Assembly: GCA_002007745.1 (NCBI GenBank) | Contig: CP019882.1 | Coordinates: 2,480,001-2,544,000, forward strand | Source: Mycolicibacterium litorale | Lineage (GTDB): Bacteria > Actinomycetota > Actinomycetes > Mycobacteriales > Mycobacteriaceae | Reading direction: 5' to 3' | DNA: 64,000 nt | In this document: in pieces, positions 56,130 through 64,000 of the stretch | How the letters are laid out: the number at the start of each line of letters is the position of its first letter | Position numbering within the stretch: the stretch's first letter is position 1 | Program-made: the position numbers and the translations under genes | The notes under the pieces: model-generated | Told to the model about the DNA's origin: nothing | Seen by the model: the letters and a program-made list of their open reading frames with translations, nothing else | The model's database searches: none

Positions 56130-57130
56130 CCTGTAACGAAAAGCCGACCGCGGCAGAGCATTGCGACCATCACCACCACGATCACCCGGCGGGACTGCGC
56201 GGCGCGATCAACGAGATCTTCGCGCCGCATTCCCATGACGCGGCCGATAGCCTCGACAACGCGCTGGAGTCGAGCGCCGCCGGCATCCGGGCAGTCAAGA
56301 TCAGCCTGGTGGTTTTGGGGATCACCGCTATGGCGCAGATCGCCATTGTCTCGGTGTCGGGATCAATCGCTTTGGCCGCCGACACAATTCACAACTTTTC
56401 CGATGCGCTGACCGCGGTACCGCTGTGGATCGCGTTCGCCGTCAGCACCAAGGCCGCGACGCGGCGCTACACCTACGGCTTCGGCCGGGTAGAGGACCTG
56501 GCCGGACTGTTCGTGGTCGCCATGATCACGCTCTCGGCGATCATTGCCGGTTATGAAGCCCTCGGACGGCTCGTCGAGCCGCGGCCCATCGACCATCTCG
56601 GTTGGGTGGCCCTGGCCGGGCTGGTCGGCTTCATCGGCAACGAATGGGTCGCCCTCTACCGCATCCGTTTCGGACGCCGCATCGGGTCGGCCGCATTGGT
56701 CGCCGACGGGTTGCACGCGCGCACCGACGGCTTCACGTCACTGGCCGTGGTGATCGGGGCCGGGGGTGTCGCACTGGGCTTTCCGCTGGCCGACCCCATC
56801 ATCGGTCTGGTCATCACCGTGGCCATCCTTGCTGTCCTGCGTACCGCGGTGCGAGACGTGTTCCGCCGCTTGATGGACGGTGTCGATCCCGAATTCGTCG
56901 ACACCGCTGAGGCCACGCTGGCGGCGTGGCCCGGGGTTCGGTCGGTGCGCAGCGTGCGGATGCGCTGGATCGGTCACCGGCTGCATGCCGACGCCGAACT
57001 CGACGTCGACCCCGATCTCACGTTGGCCGAAGCCCATCACGTGGCGCACGCCGCCGAGCACGAGCTGATGCACGCCGTGCCCAAGTTGACCAGTGCGATG
57101 ATCCACGCCTATCCGGCGCACGCGCACTAA
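56126..57130 (+). CDS. Cation diffusion facilitator (Rv2025c-like Co/Ni exporter)
   Basis: A 334-residue proton-coupled metal exporter. It has a His-rich N-terminus (HCDHHHHDHPAG), six membrane segments, and the metal-site pairs ADTIHNFSDAL (helix II) and ADGLHARTDGF (helix V). The cytosolic domain is LMDGVDPEFVDTAEATLAAWPGVRSVRSVRMRWIGHRLHADAELDVD. It is very like Rv2025c, the pump known to be regulated by KmtR in M. tuberculosis; here the two genes are adjacent. Cobalt or nickel efflux is inferred from this. It converges on lppI with overlapping stop codons. Confidence 0.92.
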   Translation: MTCNEKPTAAEHCDHHHHDHPAGLRGAINEIFAPHSHDAADSLDNALESSAAGIRAVKISLVVLGITAMAQIAIVSVSGSIALAADTIHNFSDALTAVPLWIAFAVSTKAATRRYTYGFGRVEDLAGLFVVAMITLSAIIAGYEALGRLVEPRPIDHLGWVALAGLVGFIGNEWVALYRIRFGRRIGSAALVADGLHARTDGFTSLAVVIGAGGVALGFPLADPIIGLVITVAILAVLRTAVRDVFRRLMDGVDPEFVDTAEATLAAWPGVRSVRSVRMRWIGHRLHADAELDVDPDLTLAEAHHVAHAAEHELMHAVPKLTSAMIHAYPAHAH

Positions 57131-57816
57131 CAGATGTACTGCACGCCGATGCCTGCCGGCGGCGTCGCCTGGCGTGCGCAGGCATATGCATCCACGCCGC
57201 CGCCGGCCAGTCGGATCGCGGCCTGGTGGGCGTAGTTCACGCAGAGCAGTGCGGTCGCGTCGGTGCGGCAGCGGTAGTCACCGAACGACAGCGAGCTGTC
57301 GTAGGGGAGTTCGACGCCTTGGCCTGCCGCGAATCGACCGGGATCGCCGTGCGCCGAACCGACCTGGACGCTGGCGCCGTCGAAGTCGACCCATCCGCCT
57401 TTCCACTGGCCGTAGACGTCGGGCGGTTGCGGGGGCGGGTCGGTGAGGTCCACCAGGCAGGCGAGCGCGGGAGATCCGTGTTTGGCGTCGGTCATGCACG
57501 TGGTGCCAGCCGGCGTCGTGAAGGCGATGTCGTCCCCCAGTTCCGTGGTGACACCCCCGCGCAGCGCGATGTGGTACTGGGCGGCGTCGATCGGTGGGGC
57601 CGCCTCGATCCACCTGATCGCGTCGGCCACCGGCACCCCGGCGTCGGGGGCCGGCGTGGCCGAGCCGGTCGACGACGGTGACGTGGACGACGGGGCGGAG
57701 CTCGAGGTACGGGTCGGACTGATCGGGGTGAGCTCGGTCTGGCGTGCCTGACCACCGGTCGAACTCGAACATCCCGCGACCAGCAGCGACGCGGCAAGCA
57801 AGACGGCGATCCGCAT
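57127..57816 (-). CDS. lppI: Lipoprotein LppI
   Basis: A 229-residue lipoprotein. The signal MRIAVLLAASLLVAGC ends in the lipobox LVAGC, followed by a Ser/Thr/Pro linker to about residue 60. The mature domain (AIRWIEAAPPIDAAQYHIALRGGVTTELGDDIAF, LACLVDLTDPPPQPPDVYGQWKGGWVDFDGASVQVGSA, LSFGDYRCRTDATALLCVNYAHQ) contains several Cys likely paired in disulfides. It matches what I recall of Rv2046, as does its divergent neighbour lipT. TAGCCT lies six bases before the ATG on the minus strand. No function is established. Confidence 0.88.
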   Translation of the reverse strand: MRIAVLLAASLLVAGCSSSTGGQARQTELTPISPTRTSSSAPSSTSPSSTGSATPAPDAGVPVADAIRWIEAAPPIDAAQYHIALRGGVTTELGDDIAFTTPAGTTCMTDAKHGSPALACLVDLTDPPPQPPDVYGQWKGGWVDFDGASVQVGSAHGDPGRFAAGQGVELPYDSSLSFGDYRCRTDATALLCVNYAHQAAIRLAGGGVDAYACARQATPPAGIGVQYIC

Positions 57817-57822
57817 CCCGAC

Positions 57823-57886
57823 AGGCTAGCGGTCTTCGGGCCGGTGGACCGTCAGGCACGTCGGCAGCCGAAATGTTCGCTACCGT
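57823..57886. promoter_or_regulatory. Divergent leaderless -10 elements of lppI and lipT
   Basis: On the minus strand TAGCCT (57823-57828) ends six bases before the lppI ATG. On the plus strand TACCGT (57881-57886) ends six bases before the lipT ATG at 57893. The 76-bp intergenic region thus holds two back-to-back promoters. Confidence 0.5.
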
Positions 57887-57892
57887 CAAGTG

Positions 57893-59413
57893 ATGCACGA
57901 GCACACCGTCCGCGCCACCACCACCAGCGGCGTCGTCGAGGGCTTCACCCGCAACGGTGTGAACCGGTGGCGTTCGATCCCCTACGCCCGACCGCCGGTC
58001 GGTGCGCTGCGATTCCGCGCTCCGCAGCCACCACAGCCGTGGCGCGGCGTGCGTTACTGCCACGGCTTCGCCAACTGTGCACCACAGCAGCGGCGCTACA
58101 CCATGCTCGGCGTCGGCAAATACCAGCCGATGGGTGAGGACTGCCTGACGCTGAACGTGGTGACTCCGCAATGGACCGGCGCGGCGCCGGACCACGAGCC
58201 TGTGCCGGTCCTGTTCTTCATCCACGGCGGCGGTTACATCATGGGCAGCTCGGCCACGCCGATCTACGACGGCGCCGCGTTGGCGAGGCGTGGCTGCGTC
58301 TACGTGTCGGTGAACTACCGGCTGGGGGCGCTGGGCTGTCTGGATCTGTCCTCGCTGTCCACGCCCGACATCCCGATCGACAGCAACCTCTTCCTGCGCG
58401 ATCTGCTGATGGCCCTGAACTGGGTGCGTGACAACATCGCTGCGTTCGGGGGCGACCCCGGCAATGTGACGATCTTCGGTGAGAGTGCCGGTGCGCATGC
58501 CGTCGCGACCCTGCTCGCCGTTCCCGACGCCAAGAACTTGTTCGCGCAAGCGATTTCGGAGAGCCCGGCGTCGGGGATGGTGAGCACGCCGGAGACCGCC
58601 GCCGAGATCGCCGGCAAGTTCGCCGCGCTGGTCGGGGCGGGACGCGACGACGGGGCCGAGACGGTGATGCGGGCCCGGCCGCGGGATCTGGTCGACGCCC
58701 TGGACAGTATGCTCGAACGCAGCCTCGACGACATGACCGGCGCCTTCGCCGTCGGCCCGACAATCGGTGACGACGTCCTGCCCGACGATCCGATTGTGGC
58801 GATGCGCGACGGCAAGGCCCATCCCGTTCCATTGATCGTGGGCACCAACGCTGACGAAGGCAAGCTGTTCACCCGTTTCCTGAAGCTGCTGCCGACCACC
58901 GAACATGCCATCGAGCGGTTGCTGGCCGGTGCCGAACCTGAAGCGCGCGAACGGATCACCGCCGCATACCCCGGGTATCCGAGGGCCGACGCCTGCGTAC
59001 AGTTGGGCGGTGACTTCGCGTTCGGGACGGCGGCGTGGCAGATCGCCGAGGCCCACGGGACGCACGCGCCGACTTACGTCTACCGCTACGACTACGCGCC
59101 GCGCACCTTGCACTGGTCGGGCCTTGGTGCCACCCATGCAACCGAACTGCTCGCCGTGTTCGACATCTACCGGACCCGGCTGGGCGCGGCGCTGACGGCA
59201 GCCATCGACCACCGCTCGGCGCTCAAGGTGAGCAATCATCTGCAGACCCGCTGGCACAACTTCAGTCGCACCGGCGTGCCCAGCGCGGACTGGCCGCGCT
59301 ATACCCATCCGGAGCGGCCGGTGCTGGTGTTCGACCGACACACCCGGGTCGAGTATGACCCGCACCCACACCGGCGCACCGCCTGGCAAGGGTTCTCGCT
59401 GGCCGCGCGCTGA
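57893..59413 (+). CDS. lipT: Carboxylesterase LipT (type B)
   Basis: A 506-residue type-B carboxylesterase of the alpha/beta hydrolase fold. Marks are GVNRWRSIPYARPPVGALRFRAPQP, EDCLTLNVVTP, the oxyanion-hole FFIHGGGYIMGS and the nucleophile elbow IFGESAGAHAVA. NADEGKLFTRF carries the likely acid and GLGATHATELLAVF the catalytic His. There is no signal peptide. It hydrolyses carboxylic esters; the natural substrate is unknown. The ATG at 57893 is preferred to the GTG one codon upstream because of the -10 spacing. Confidence 0.94.
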   Translation: MHEHTVRATTTSGVVEGFTRNGVNRWRSIPYARPPVGALRFRAPQPPQPWRGVRYCHGFANCAPQQRRYTMLGVGKYQPMGEDCLTLNVVTPQWTGAAPDHEPVPVLFFIHGGGYIMGSSATPIYDGAALARRGCVYVSVNYRLGALGCLDLSSLSTPDIPIDSNLFLRDLLMALNWVRDNIAAFGGDPGNVTIFGESAGAHAVATLLAVPDAKNLFAQAISESPASGMVSTPETAAEIAGKFAALVGAGRDDGAETVMRARPRDLVDALDSMLERSLDDMTGAFAVGPTIGDDVLPDDPIVAMRDGKAHPVPLIVGTNADEGKLFTRFLKLLPTTEHAIERLLAGAEPEARERITAAYPGYPRADACVQLGGDFAFGTAAWQIAEAHGTHAPTYVYRYDYAPRTLHWSGLGATHATELLAVFDIYRTRLGAALTAAIDHRSALKVSNHLQTRWHNFSRTGVPSADWPRYTHPERPVLVFDRHTRVEYDPHPHRRTAWQGFSLAAR

Positions 59414-59485
59414 CCCTGACCAGCCGATATTTGACACCCGTCAAGAGATGGGTGGAAAAGCCCTCGGCGGTGGGCGGGTCTGGCC

Positions 59486-59491
59486 TAAGTT
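59486..59491 (+). promoter_or_regulatory. -10 element of the kinase-like fusion gene, leaderless type
   Basis: TAAGTT ends six bases before the GTG at 59498. Confidence 0.45.
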
Positions 59492-59497
59492 GGTCGC

Positions 59498-61510
59498 GTG
59501 CATCCCACAGACCCCGGAAGCTGCGACGCTGTTGTCATCGAACGCCCCAGCGATCTGACCCCCGAATGGCTGACCGCAGCGATCGGCGCCGGCGCGGTGG
59601 CCGCCTTCACCGTGGACCGCATCGGCACTGGCCAGATGAGCGAGTGCTATCGGGTGTGCCTGAGCTATGCCGAGGGTGCCGGGGGACCTGCTTCGGTGAT
59701 CCTCAAGGTGGCCGCGACCGACCCGGTGAGCCGGCAGACCGGTCTCGCACTAGGCCTTTACGAGCGGGAGGTTAAGTTCTACACCGACGTCGCACCGAGC
59801 CTCGGCGGTCCGATCGCGCAGTGTTACCACGCGGATTACGACCCGGAGACCGCCAGGTTCGCACTGCTGCTCGACGACGCCGCACCGGCGCAGGTCGGTG
59901 ACGAGATCCGCGGTGCCGCAATCGAAGACGCGATCCTCGCCCTGGCTGAACTCGGCCGCTTGCACGCACCGGTGATCGGTAGCGATGCGTTGGCCGACGC
60001 GCAATGGCTGCATCGCGACGCTCCGCTCGACCAGGCCATGATCGGTCAGCTCTTCGCCGCGTTCGTCGACCGCTACGGCGACGCCATCACCCCCGATCAG
60101 CGCCTGGTGTGTGAGCGCTTCGTGGCCAGCTACGACGCCTACGTTGCCGAGGAAGCCGCGTCCGACCGGGTCAAGGGCCTGGTACACGGCGACTACCGAT
60201 TGGACAACATGCTGTTCGGCCGTCCCGGGTCCCGGCGTGATCTGACCGTCGTGGACTGGCAGACGGTCACCTGGGGACCGGCGATGACCGACGTCGCCTA
60301 CTTCCTCGGATGTGCCCTTCCGGTCGAGGACCGACGGGCCCACTACGACCAACTCCTGCGGGCCTATCACCAAGGCCTGGGCCCGAATTCGCCGATCAGC
60401 CTGGAGGACGTCCGGGAGGGCGTCCGGCGGCAGAGCTTCGCCGGGGTGATGATGTCGGTGGTGTCGGCGATGCTGGTCGAACGCACCGACCGGGGTGACC
60501 AGATGTTCTTGACCATGCTCGATCGGCACAGCAGCCACGTGCTCGACACCGGCGCCCTCGACGTTCTGCCCGAGCCCGCTGCGGCGGTGGCACTGACCCC
60601 GGACCCGGCCGACGAGGGGCCGCACCAGCCCGGCGACGAGCCGCTGTGGAACGAAAGCTGGTACTGGGACTTCGCCGATCCGGATCAGCTCGTCGGCGGC
60701 TGGATCCGGCTCGGTTTGGTGCCCAATCAGAATGTGGCGTGGATCAACGCCCTGGTGTGCGGGCCTGACATCCCGACTGTCGCACTGCTGGACTTCCAGG
60801 CGCCACTACCGGCCGACCCCGCGGTGGTGTACGGCGACGGTGCCGAAATGCGCCATGGCGCAAGTATTCCGCTGAAGACCTACCGGGTTGAGGTCCACGG
60901 GCTGGCCCAGGAGTACGACGATCCGGCCACGCTGCTGCGCGGCGAGCCGGGCCGTCCGGTCGAGCTGACGATGGACCTCACCTGGACCACGGCGGCAACG
61001 CCGTACGCCTACCGCATCACCACTCGGTACGAGATCCCCTGCACGGTCACCGGGACAGTCACCATCGGCGGGCGCACCTACCCCGTCGAGGCGGTGCCCG
61101 GTCAGCGCGACCATTCCCACGGCGTGCGGGACTGGTGGAGCATGGATTGGGTATGGAGCGCACTACATCTCGGCGACGGCACTCATCTGCACGGCGTCGA
61201 TCTGCGGATCCCGGGGATGGCGCCGGTGAGCGTCGGCTACCAGCAGCGTGCGGGTGAGCCGGTCATCGAGACCACCGCGGTGACCGCCGAGGCGACGTTC
61301 GCCGACGACGGATTGCCGCTGACGACGACCATCGACTTCGAACCCGGACCGGTCACGGCCACGGTCGAGATCCTGGGTCATGCACCGGTGCGGTTGGTCT
61401 CGCCCGACGGTCGGGTCAGCTATTTCCCGCGCGCCTGGGTGGGTGTCAACACCGCCGATGGACGCAGCGGCGTCGGCTGGGTGGAGTGGAATCGCAACCT
61501 GAGCAAATAG
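59498..61510 (+). CDS. APH-type kinase-like domain fused to C-terminal beta domain (DUF7064/7065-like)
   Basis: A 670-residue fusion. Residues about 20-370 are an aminoglycoside phosphotransferase-like kinase fold. The P-loop-type region is RIGTGQMSECYRV, then VILKVAATDP, the catalytic loop GLVHGDYRLDNMLFG and the metal-binding VVDWQTVTWGPAMTDVAYFLG. Residues about 385-670 are a mostly beta domain (NESWYWDFADPDQLVGGWIRLGLVPN, VPGQRDHSHGVRDWWSMDWVWSALHLGDGTHLHGVDLRI), similar in style to hydroxysteroid/tocopherol-cyclase-like DUF7064-DUF7065 proteins. Stand-alone versions of each are common in mycobacteria. The likely substrate is a hydrophobic alcohol or sterol-type compound, but this is inference. 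Confidence 0.82.
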   Translation: MHPTDPGSCDAVVIERPSDLTPEWLTAAIGAGAVAAFTVDRIGTGQMSECYRVCLSYAEGAGGPASVILKVAATDPVSRQTGLALGLYEREVKFYTDVAPSLGGPIAQCYHADYDPETARFALLLDDAAPAQVGDEIRGAAIEDAILALAELGRLHAPVIGSDALADAQWLHRDAPLDQAMIGQLFAAFVDRYGDAITPDQRLVCERFVASYDAYVAEEAASDRVKGLVHGDYRLDNMLFGRPGSRRDLTVVDWQTVTWGPAMTDVAYFLGCALPVEDRRAHYDQLLRAYHQGLGPNSPISLEDVREGVRRQSFAGVMMSVVSAMLVERTDRGDQMFLTMLDRHSSHVLDTGALDVLPEPAAAVALTPDPADEGPHQPGDEPLWNESWYWDFADPDQLVGGWIRLGLVPNQNVAWINALVCGPDIPTVALLDFQAPLPADPAVVYGDGAEMRHGASIPLKTYRVEVHGLAQEYDDPATLLRGEPGRPVELTMDLTWTTAATPYAYRITTRYEIPCTVTGTVTIGGRTYPVEAVPGQRDHSHGVRDWWSMDWVWSALHLGDGTHLHGVDLRIPGMAPVSVGYQQRAGEPVIETTAVTAEATFADDGLPLTTTIDFEPGPVTATVEILGHAPVRLVSPDGRVSYFPRAWVGVNTADGRSGVGWVEWNRNLSK

Positions 61511-61562
61511 CCGGCCGCGCGGCGCGGTGCACAACGCGGAAGCTGCGGGTGAACCGGGTCGG

Positions 61563-62448
61563 CTATAGCCCCGCGGAGTCGTCGTCGAGTTCGTCTCGGC
61601 GCAACGCCATCGGAGTCGCTGCGGGGATGTCCCCGCCGGCGATGACCAGCCGGGTGATCGGGGTGAGGGCGGCGAACAGCCGCTCGAGCGCGTCGTCGTC
61701 GAGGGCGCCCAGCGCGCTCAGCGCCAGGGTGTCGGTGCGCAGCTCGACGTGGTCCTTGAGCTGGCGTCCCGCCTCGGTGAGTGTGCAGTCCGGCGTGAGC
61801 AGTCCGCGCTCGACCAACGCCGCGACGCAGCCGTCCCATTCCGCGTCGGAATAGTCGCGGCTGCGTTTGATGAAGTCGGCCGGCACCGCGCCCGCGGCGG
61901 CATGCAGGACATTGGACTCCCGGCCACTGATCCCCTCGGCGACCAGCGTCGCCACATGGCCGTCGCCGCGGTGCTCCCGAAGCAGGGTTGCCGCATGCCA
62001 CAGGCCGGCCAGCGGGCTGTCGGGCCAGGGCAGCGCCAGATTCGCCGCGAACAACGGCCGTCCGTCCACCGGGGCGCTGCGCGCCGCGATCCCGGCCAGT
62101 TCGGCGGCTTGCGGCACGCCTGGAGTGTCATCAGCCAGCCCGTAACCCCGTAGCGCGGCCACCGCGGTGTCCTGACGGACCCGCAGCATCTCGGCTGGGG
62201 TGCCGATATCCCAGATGCCGGGGATGGCCTTGGTCACCCGCTCGGTGGAGAAGTTGTAGAAGATCGCGGTGACGACCGGCGCCGGCACAGGCCCCAGGGG
62301 GCGGCGCGGCCGGCGAAATAACCGCGCCAGAACCCGATGAAACCCATCTCGTCGAACACCGTCCGCACCCCGGCGCGAAATACGTGATGCCGTGCACCGG
62401 CTCATATCGGTCGAAGAAACGGCGGGCCAGCGCGGGTGTTCTGCTCAC
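61563..62448 (-). CDS. SCO6745-family (MarR-like) protein, two frameshifts
   Basis: A protein of about 295 residues when repaired. The start (GTG at 62448) reads MSRTPALARRFFDRYEPVHGITYFAPG in one frame. After 62368-62371 (a C run on the plus strand) a second frame gives VRTVFDEMGFIGFWRGYFAGRAAP. After 62297-62301 (a G run) the third, main frame gives LGPVPAPVVTAIFYNFSTERVTKAIPGIWDI through LTEAGRQLKDHVELRTDTLALSALGAL. One base is missing at each point. The C-terminal winged-helix-like part (DAEWDGCVAALVERGLLTPDCTLTEAGR) is typical of SCO6745 proteins. It may be a true pseudogene, but homopolymer errors fit better. Confidence 0.78.
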
Positions 62449-62545
62449 TCACGCAGTCAACCATCACCGGTCGAACGGTCGTGTTGCCGGTGCTTGGTAT
62501 CTTGCTGGCGGACGCGGGCCGGCGGCGTCTTCGAAGGAGATGACG

Positions 62546-63304
62546 ATGCGACGCACAGGTGAGCTGCCGAGGCTTGGCGCCGCTGCGGTTGCCGCGGTCC
62601 TGAGCGGGGCTGCGCTCAGCGGGTGTTCGTTCAGCGTCGGCACCGGCGGGGCGCCGGCGGTGTCGAGGACCGACCTCGAGAAGGCCATCACCGAGCGCTT
62701 CGAAGAGTCCGGCTACAAGCCGCAGACGGTCACCTGCAAAGCCGACCTGCCTGGTGAGGTCGGCAAGAGCACCCGCTGCGAGGTGATGCTGAGTAGCACC
62801 AACAGCTTCGAACCCGTCGTGACGGTCACCAAGGTCGACGGCAAGACCGTCAGTTACGACATGACCGCGGCGGTGAACAAGGATCAACTCCAGAAGGCGG
62901 TGTCCGGACTGATCTCGCAGGCGTCCGGTGTCACCGTTGACGCGGTCAGGTGTGACGACGGGCTGGAAGGTAAGCCGGGCGCCGAAACCCATTGCGACGT
63001 AACGGCTAACGGTGTGACACTCAAGCGTACGGTCGACGTGACGAAGGTTGACGGCCTGCTGATGAGTTTCCTCGTCATCCCGGTACTGCCCAAGGCCCAG
63101 GTGGAGAACTCGCTGCTGGACCAGCTCGGCGCCCAGCTCGGTCAACGGCCGGACTCCGCGGCCTGTACCGGCGATCTCGAGGGCAAGACCGGCACGACGG
63201 TGGACTGCACGGTGGTGGCCGGTGAGGAAACCCAGGACTTCACGTTGACGGTCACGACGGTCAACGGCGACCGGATCAACTACAGCTACGCCCCGAAGAG
63301 CTGA
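62546..63304 (+). CDS. Lipoprotein with repeated DUF4333-like domains
   Basis: A 252-residue lipoprotein. The signal MRRTGELPRLGAAAVAAVLSGAALSGC has lipobox ALSGC. Three related units follow, each with two Cys: KPQTVTCKADLPGEVGKSTRCEVML, TVDAVRCDDGLEGKPGAETHCDVTANG and DSAACTGDLEGKTGTTVDCTVVAGE. Each unit then has a TVTKVDGK-like strand. This is the DUF4333 pattern, also in the membrane protein at 21172, here in triplicate. GAAGGAG fits the ATG at 62546 better than that at 62540. It is likely a cell-wall-exposed binding or structural protein; function unknown. Confidence 0.85.
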   Translation: MRRTGELPRLGAAAVAAVLSGAALSGCSFSVGTGGAPAVSRTDLEKAITERFEESGYKPQTVTCKADLPGEVGKSTRCEVMLSSTNSFEPVVTVTKVDGKTVSYDMTAAVNKDQLQKAVSGLISQASGVTVDAVRCDDGLEGKPGAETHCDVTANGVTLKRTVDVTKVDGLLMSFLVIPVLPKAQVENSLLDQLGAQLGQRPDSAACTGDLEGKTGTTVDCTVVAGEETQDFTLTVTTVNGDRINYSYAPKS

Positions 63305-63395
63305 CGCGGCCGCGGGAGGGCGGCCTCCAGGGGTGTTGCTGCAGACAGCGCATAGCGTCTCTGTCGCCCACACGAGCAGGCGGCTAGGGGAGTGA

Positions 63396-64000
63396 CTAGC
63401 CGGCTTCGATGTTGGCCGCGGCGATCGTCAGGAAAGCGCGGTGAAGGCTGTCCCTGCGACGGTCCTCGGGTACCACCAGACATGTCTGCAGCGGTGCGAT
63501 GTCCTCCATCGGTATGCAGGTCAATCCGGTTCGCGCTACCGATGCCGCGGCGGTGAGCGGCAGCAGGGCGAGATAGTTGCCGACCACGATCTGCTCGGCC
63601 TTTTCCTCGCTGATGCACGAATGGCGTTGTTCCGAGTCCAGAATCCTTTCGGAGGTGAGGTCACTCATCCGCAGCTTCTCTCGGTCGGCGAGCTGGTGTC
63701 CGGCCGGCAGAACGGCGGCCATGGGTTCATAGCCGATGCCGACGACGTGCATGCCACTGTCGTCGAACGGGCGACGCAGGTATCCCACGTCCGCGCGGCC
63801 GTCACGCAAGGGTGCGTCTTGGTCCCACCATCTGACTTGCAGGACATCGACCTGCACGTCGGGGTGATCGGCGGTGAAGGCCTGGGCCAGTGCGGACACG
63901 CGCAGGCCGGGAGCAAAGGCGACCATAAGCCGCTTGATCCCTCGATCGGTTTCGCGGACGCGTTGAAGTGTGGCATCGAACGATGCGAGCAACGTAGGTG
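63396..64000 (-). CDS. LysR-family regulator, effector-binding part (5' end outside window)
   Basis: Only the C-terminal 200 or so residues are present; the frame is open to the window edge. RGIKRLMVAFAPGLRVSALAQAFTADHPDVQVDVLQVRWWDQDAPLRDGRADVGYLRRPFD is the usual first lobe of a LysR substrate domain. EPMAAVLPAGHQLADREKLRMSDLTSERIL follows, and SVARTGLTCIPMEDIAPLQTCLVVPEDRR is the typical second lobe ending. The N-terminal helix-turn-helix must lie beyond base 64000. The effector is unknown. The gene converges on the DUF4333 lipoprotein gene across a 91-bp gap with nothing notable. Confidence 0.85.
   Translation of the reverse strand, partial: PTLLASFDATLQRVRETDRGIKRLMVAFAPGLRVSALAQAFTADHPDVQVDVLQVRWWDQDAPLRDGRADVGYLRRPFDDSGMHVVGIGYEPMAAVLPAGHQLADREKLRMSDLTSERILDSEQRHSCISEEKAEQIVVGNYLALLPLTAAASVARTGLTCIPMEDIAPLQTCLVVPEDRRRDSLHRAFLTIAAANIEAG

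Noticed and set aside
57278..59437. 719-codon minus-strand open frame across lppI and lipT
   Set aside because: It is antisense to two recognised genes. Its composition (His, Arg, Gly, Val) is that of a reverse-frame shadow.
59431..59445. TTGACA-type -35 in the lipT downstream gap
   Set aside because: No -10 lies at 16-19 bases; the TAAGTT at 59486 is 49 bases away and fits a leaderless start by itself.
1..64000. tRNA, rRNA, insertion sequence or prophage genes
   Set aside because: None seen by reading: no transposase or integrase motifs among the real frames and no tRNA-like cloverleaf noticed. A tRNAscan or ISfinder search would settle it.

Overview
The window is chromosomal DNA of a high-GC actinobacterium, almost certainly a non-tuberculous Mycobacterium/Mycolicibacterium. 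It carries the whole Pup-proteasome locus, tatAC, helY, a mycobacterial-type cobalamin cluster, fxsA, lnt-ppm1, rbpA, lppI and lipT. The order is close to what I recall for M. tuberculosis from mpa (Rv2115c) to lipT (Rv2045c). I saw no PE/PPE genes, insertion sequences, tRNA, rRNA or CRISPR.

Layout. 1-8.3 kb: 3' part of mpa with a strong terminator, a three-gene membrane operon on the minus strand, then dop-pup-prcB-prcA. 8.4-13.4 kb: an accessory block (YtcJ-type amidohydrolase, LpqN-type lipoprotein, small secreted protein, DUF1023 hydrolase with a small EspC-like partner) that separates the proteasome from pafA. 13.5-21.1 kb: pafA, pafB-pafC, tatA-tatC and helY. 21-25.8 kb: DUF4333 membrane protein, 5'-3' exonuclease, VOC protein, pepE, F420-dependent biliverdin-reductase-like enzyme, SDR. 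25.8-41.6 kb: the cobalamin genes cobL-cobM-cobK, cobIJ-cobH, cobG and cobN, interleaved with an amino-acid permease, an EamA transporter with a CGNR regulator, a MocR regulator divergent from a DJ-1/PfpI protein, and a TauD-type dioxygenase. 41.6-51 kb: two tandem F420-type oxidoreductases, fxsA, amidohydrolase, lnt-ppm1, rbpA, a small Cys-rich protein, a RecQ-type helicase and a winged-helix/hydrolase fusion. 51-57 kb: lipoprotein, sulfonate genes ssuC-ssuB-ssuA-ssuD, then kmtR and its CDF metal exporter. 57-64 kb: lppI, lipT, a kinase-like fusion protein, an SCO6745-family gene, a double DUF4333 lipoprotein and a partial LysR regulator.

How they work together. Dop deamidates Pup-Gln, PafA attaches Pup, Mpa unfolds the tagged protein and PrcBA degrades it; PafB-PafC are co-located WYL regulators. 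The cob genes cover the mid and late corrin-ring steps and cobalt insertion (CobN). KmtR and the CDF pump would handle excess cobalt or nickel. Ssu and TauD-like proteins point to sulfur scavenging.

Two whole-window patterns stand out. First, five genes (helY, cobL, cobN, the winged-helix/hydrolase fusion and the SCO6745-family gene) are broken by six single-base deficits, all in homopolymers. This looks more like assembly error than gene decay. Second, at least a dozen genes have a TANNNT hexamer ending 6-7 bases before the start codon, as expected for leaderless transcripts. For kmtR and the mocR-type gene this element coincides with an inverted repeat, which suggests autoregulation. A 31-bp dispersed repeat encoding a Gly-Gly-[Arg/Gln]-Glu-Arg-Ser-Asp peptide lies in frame inside two unrelated genes.
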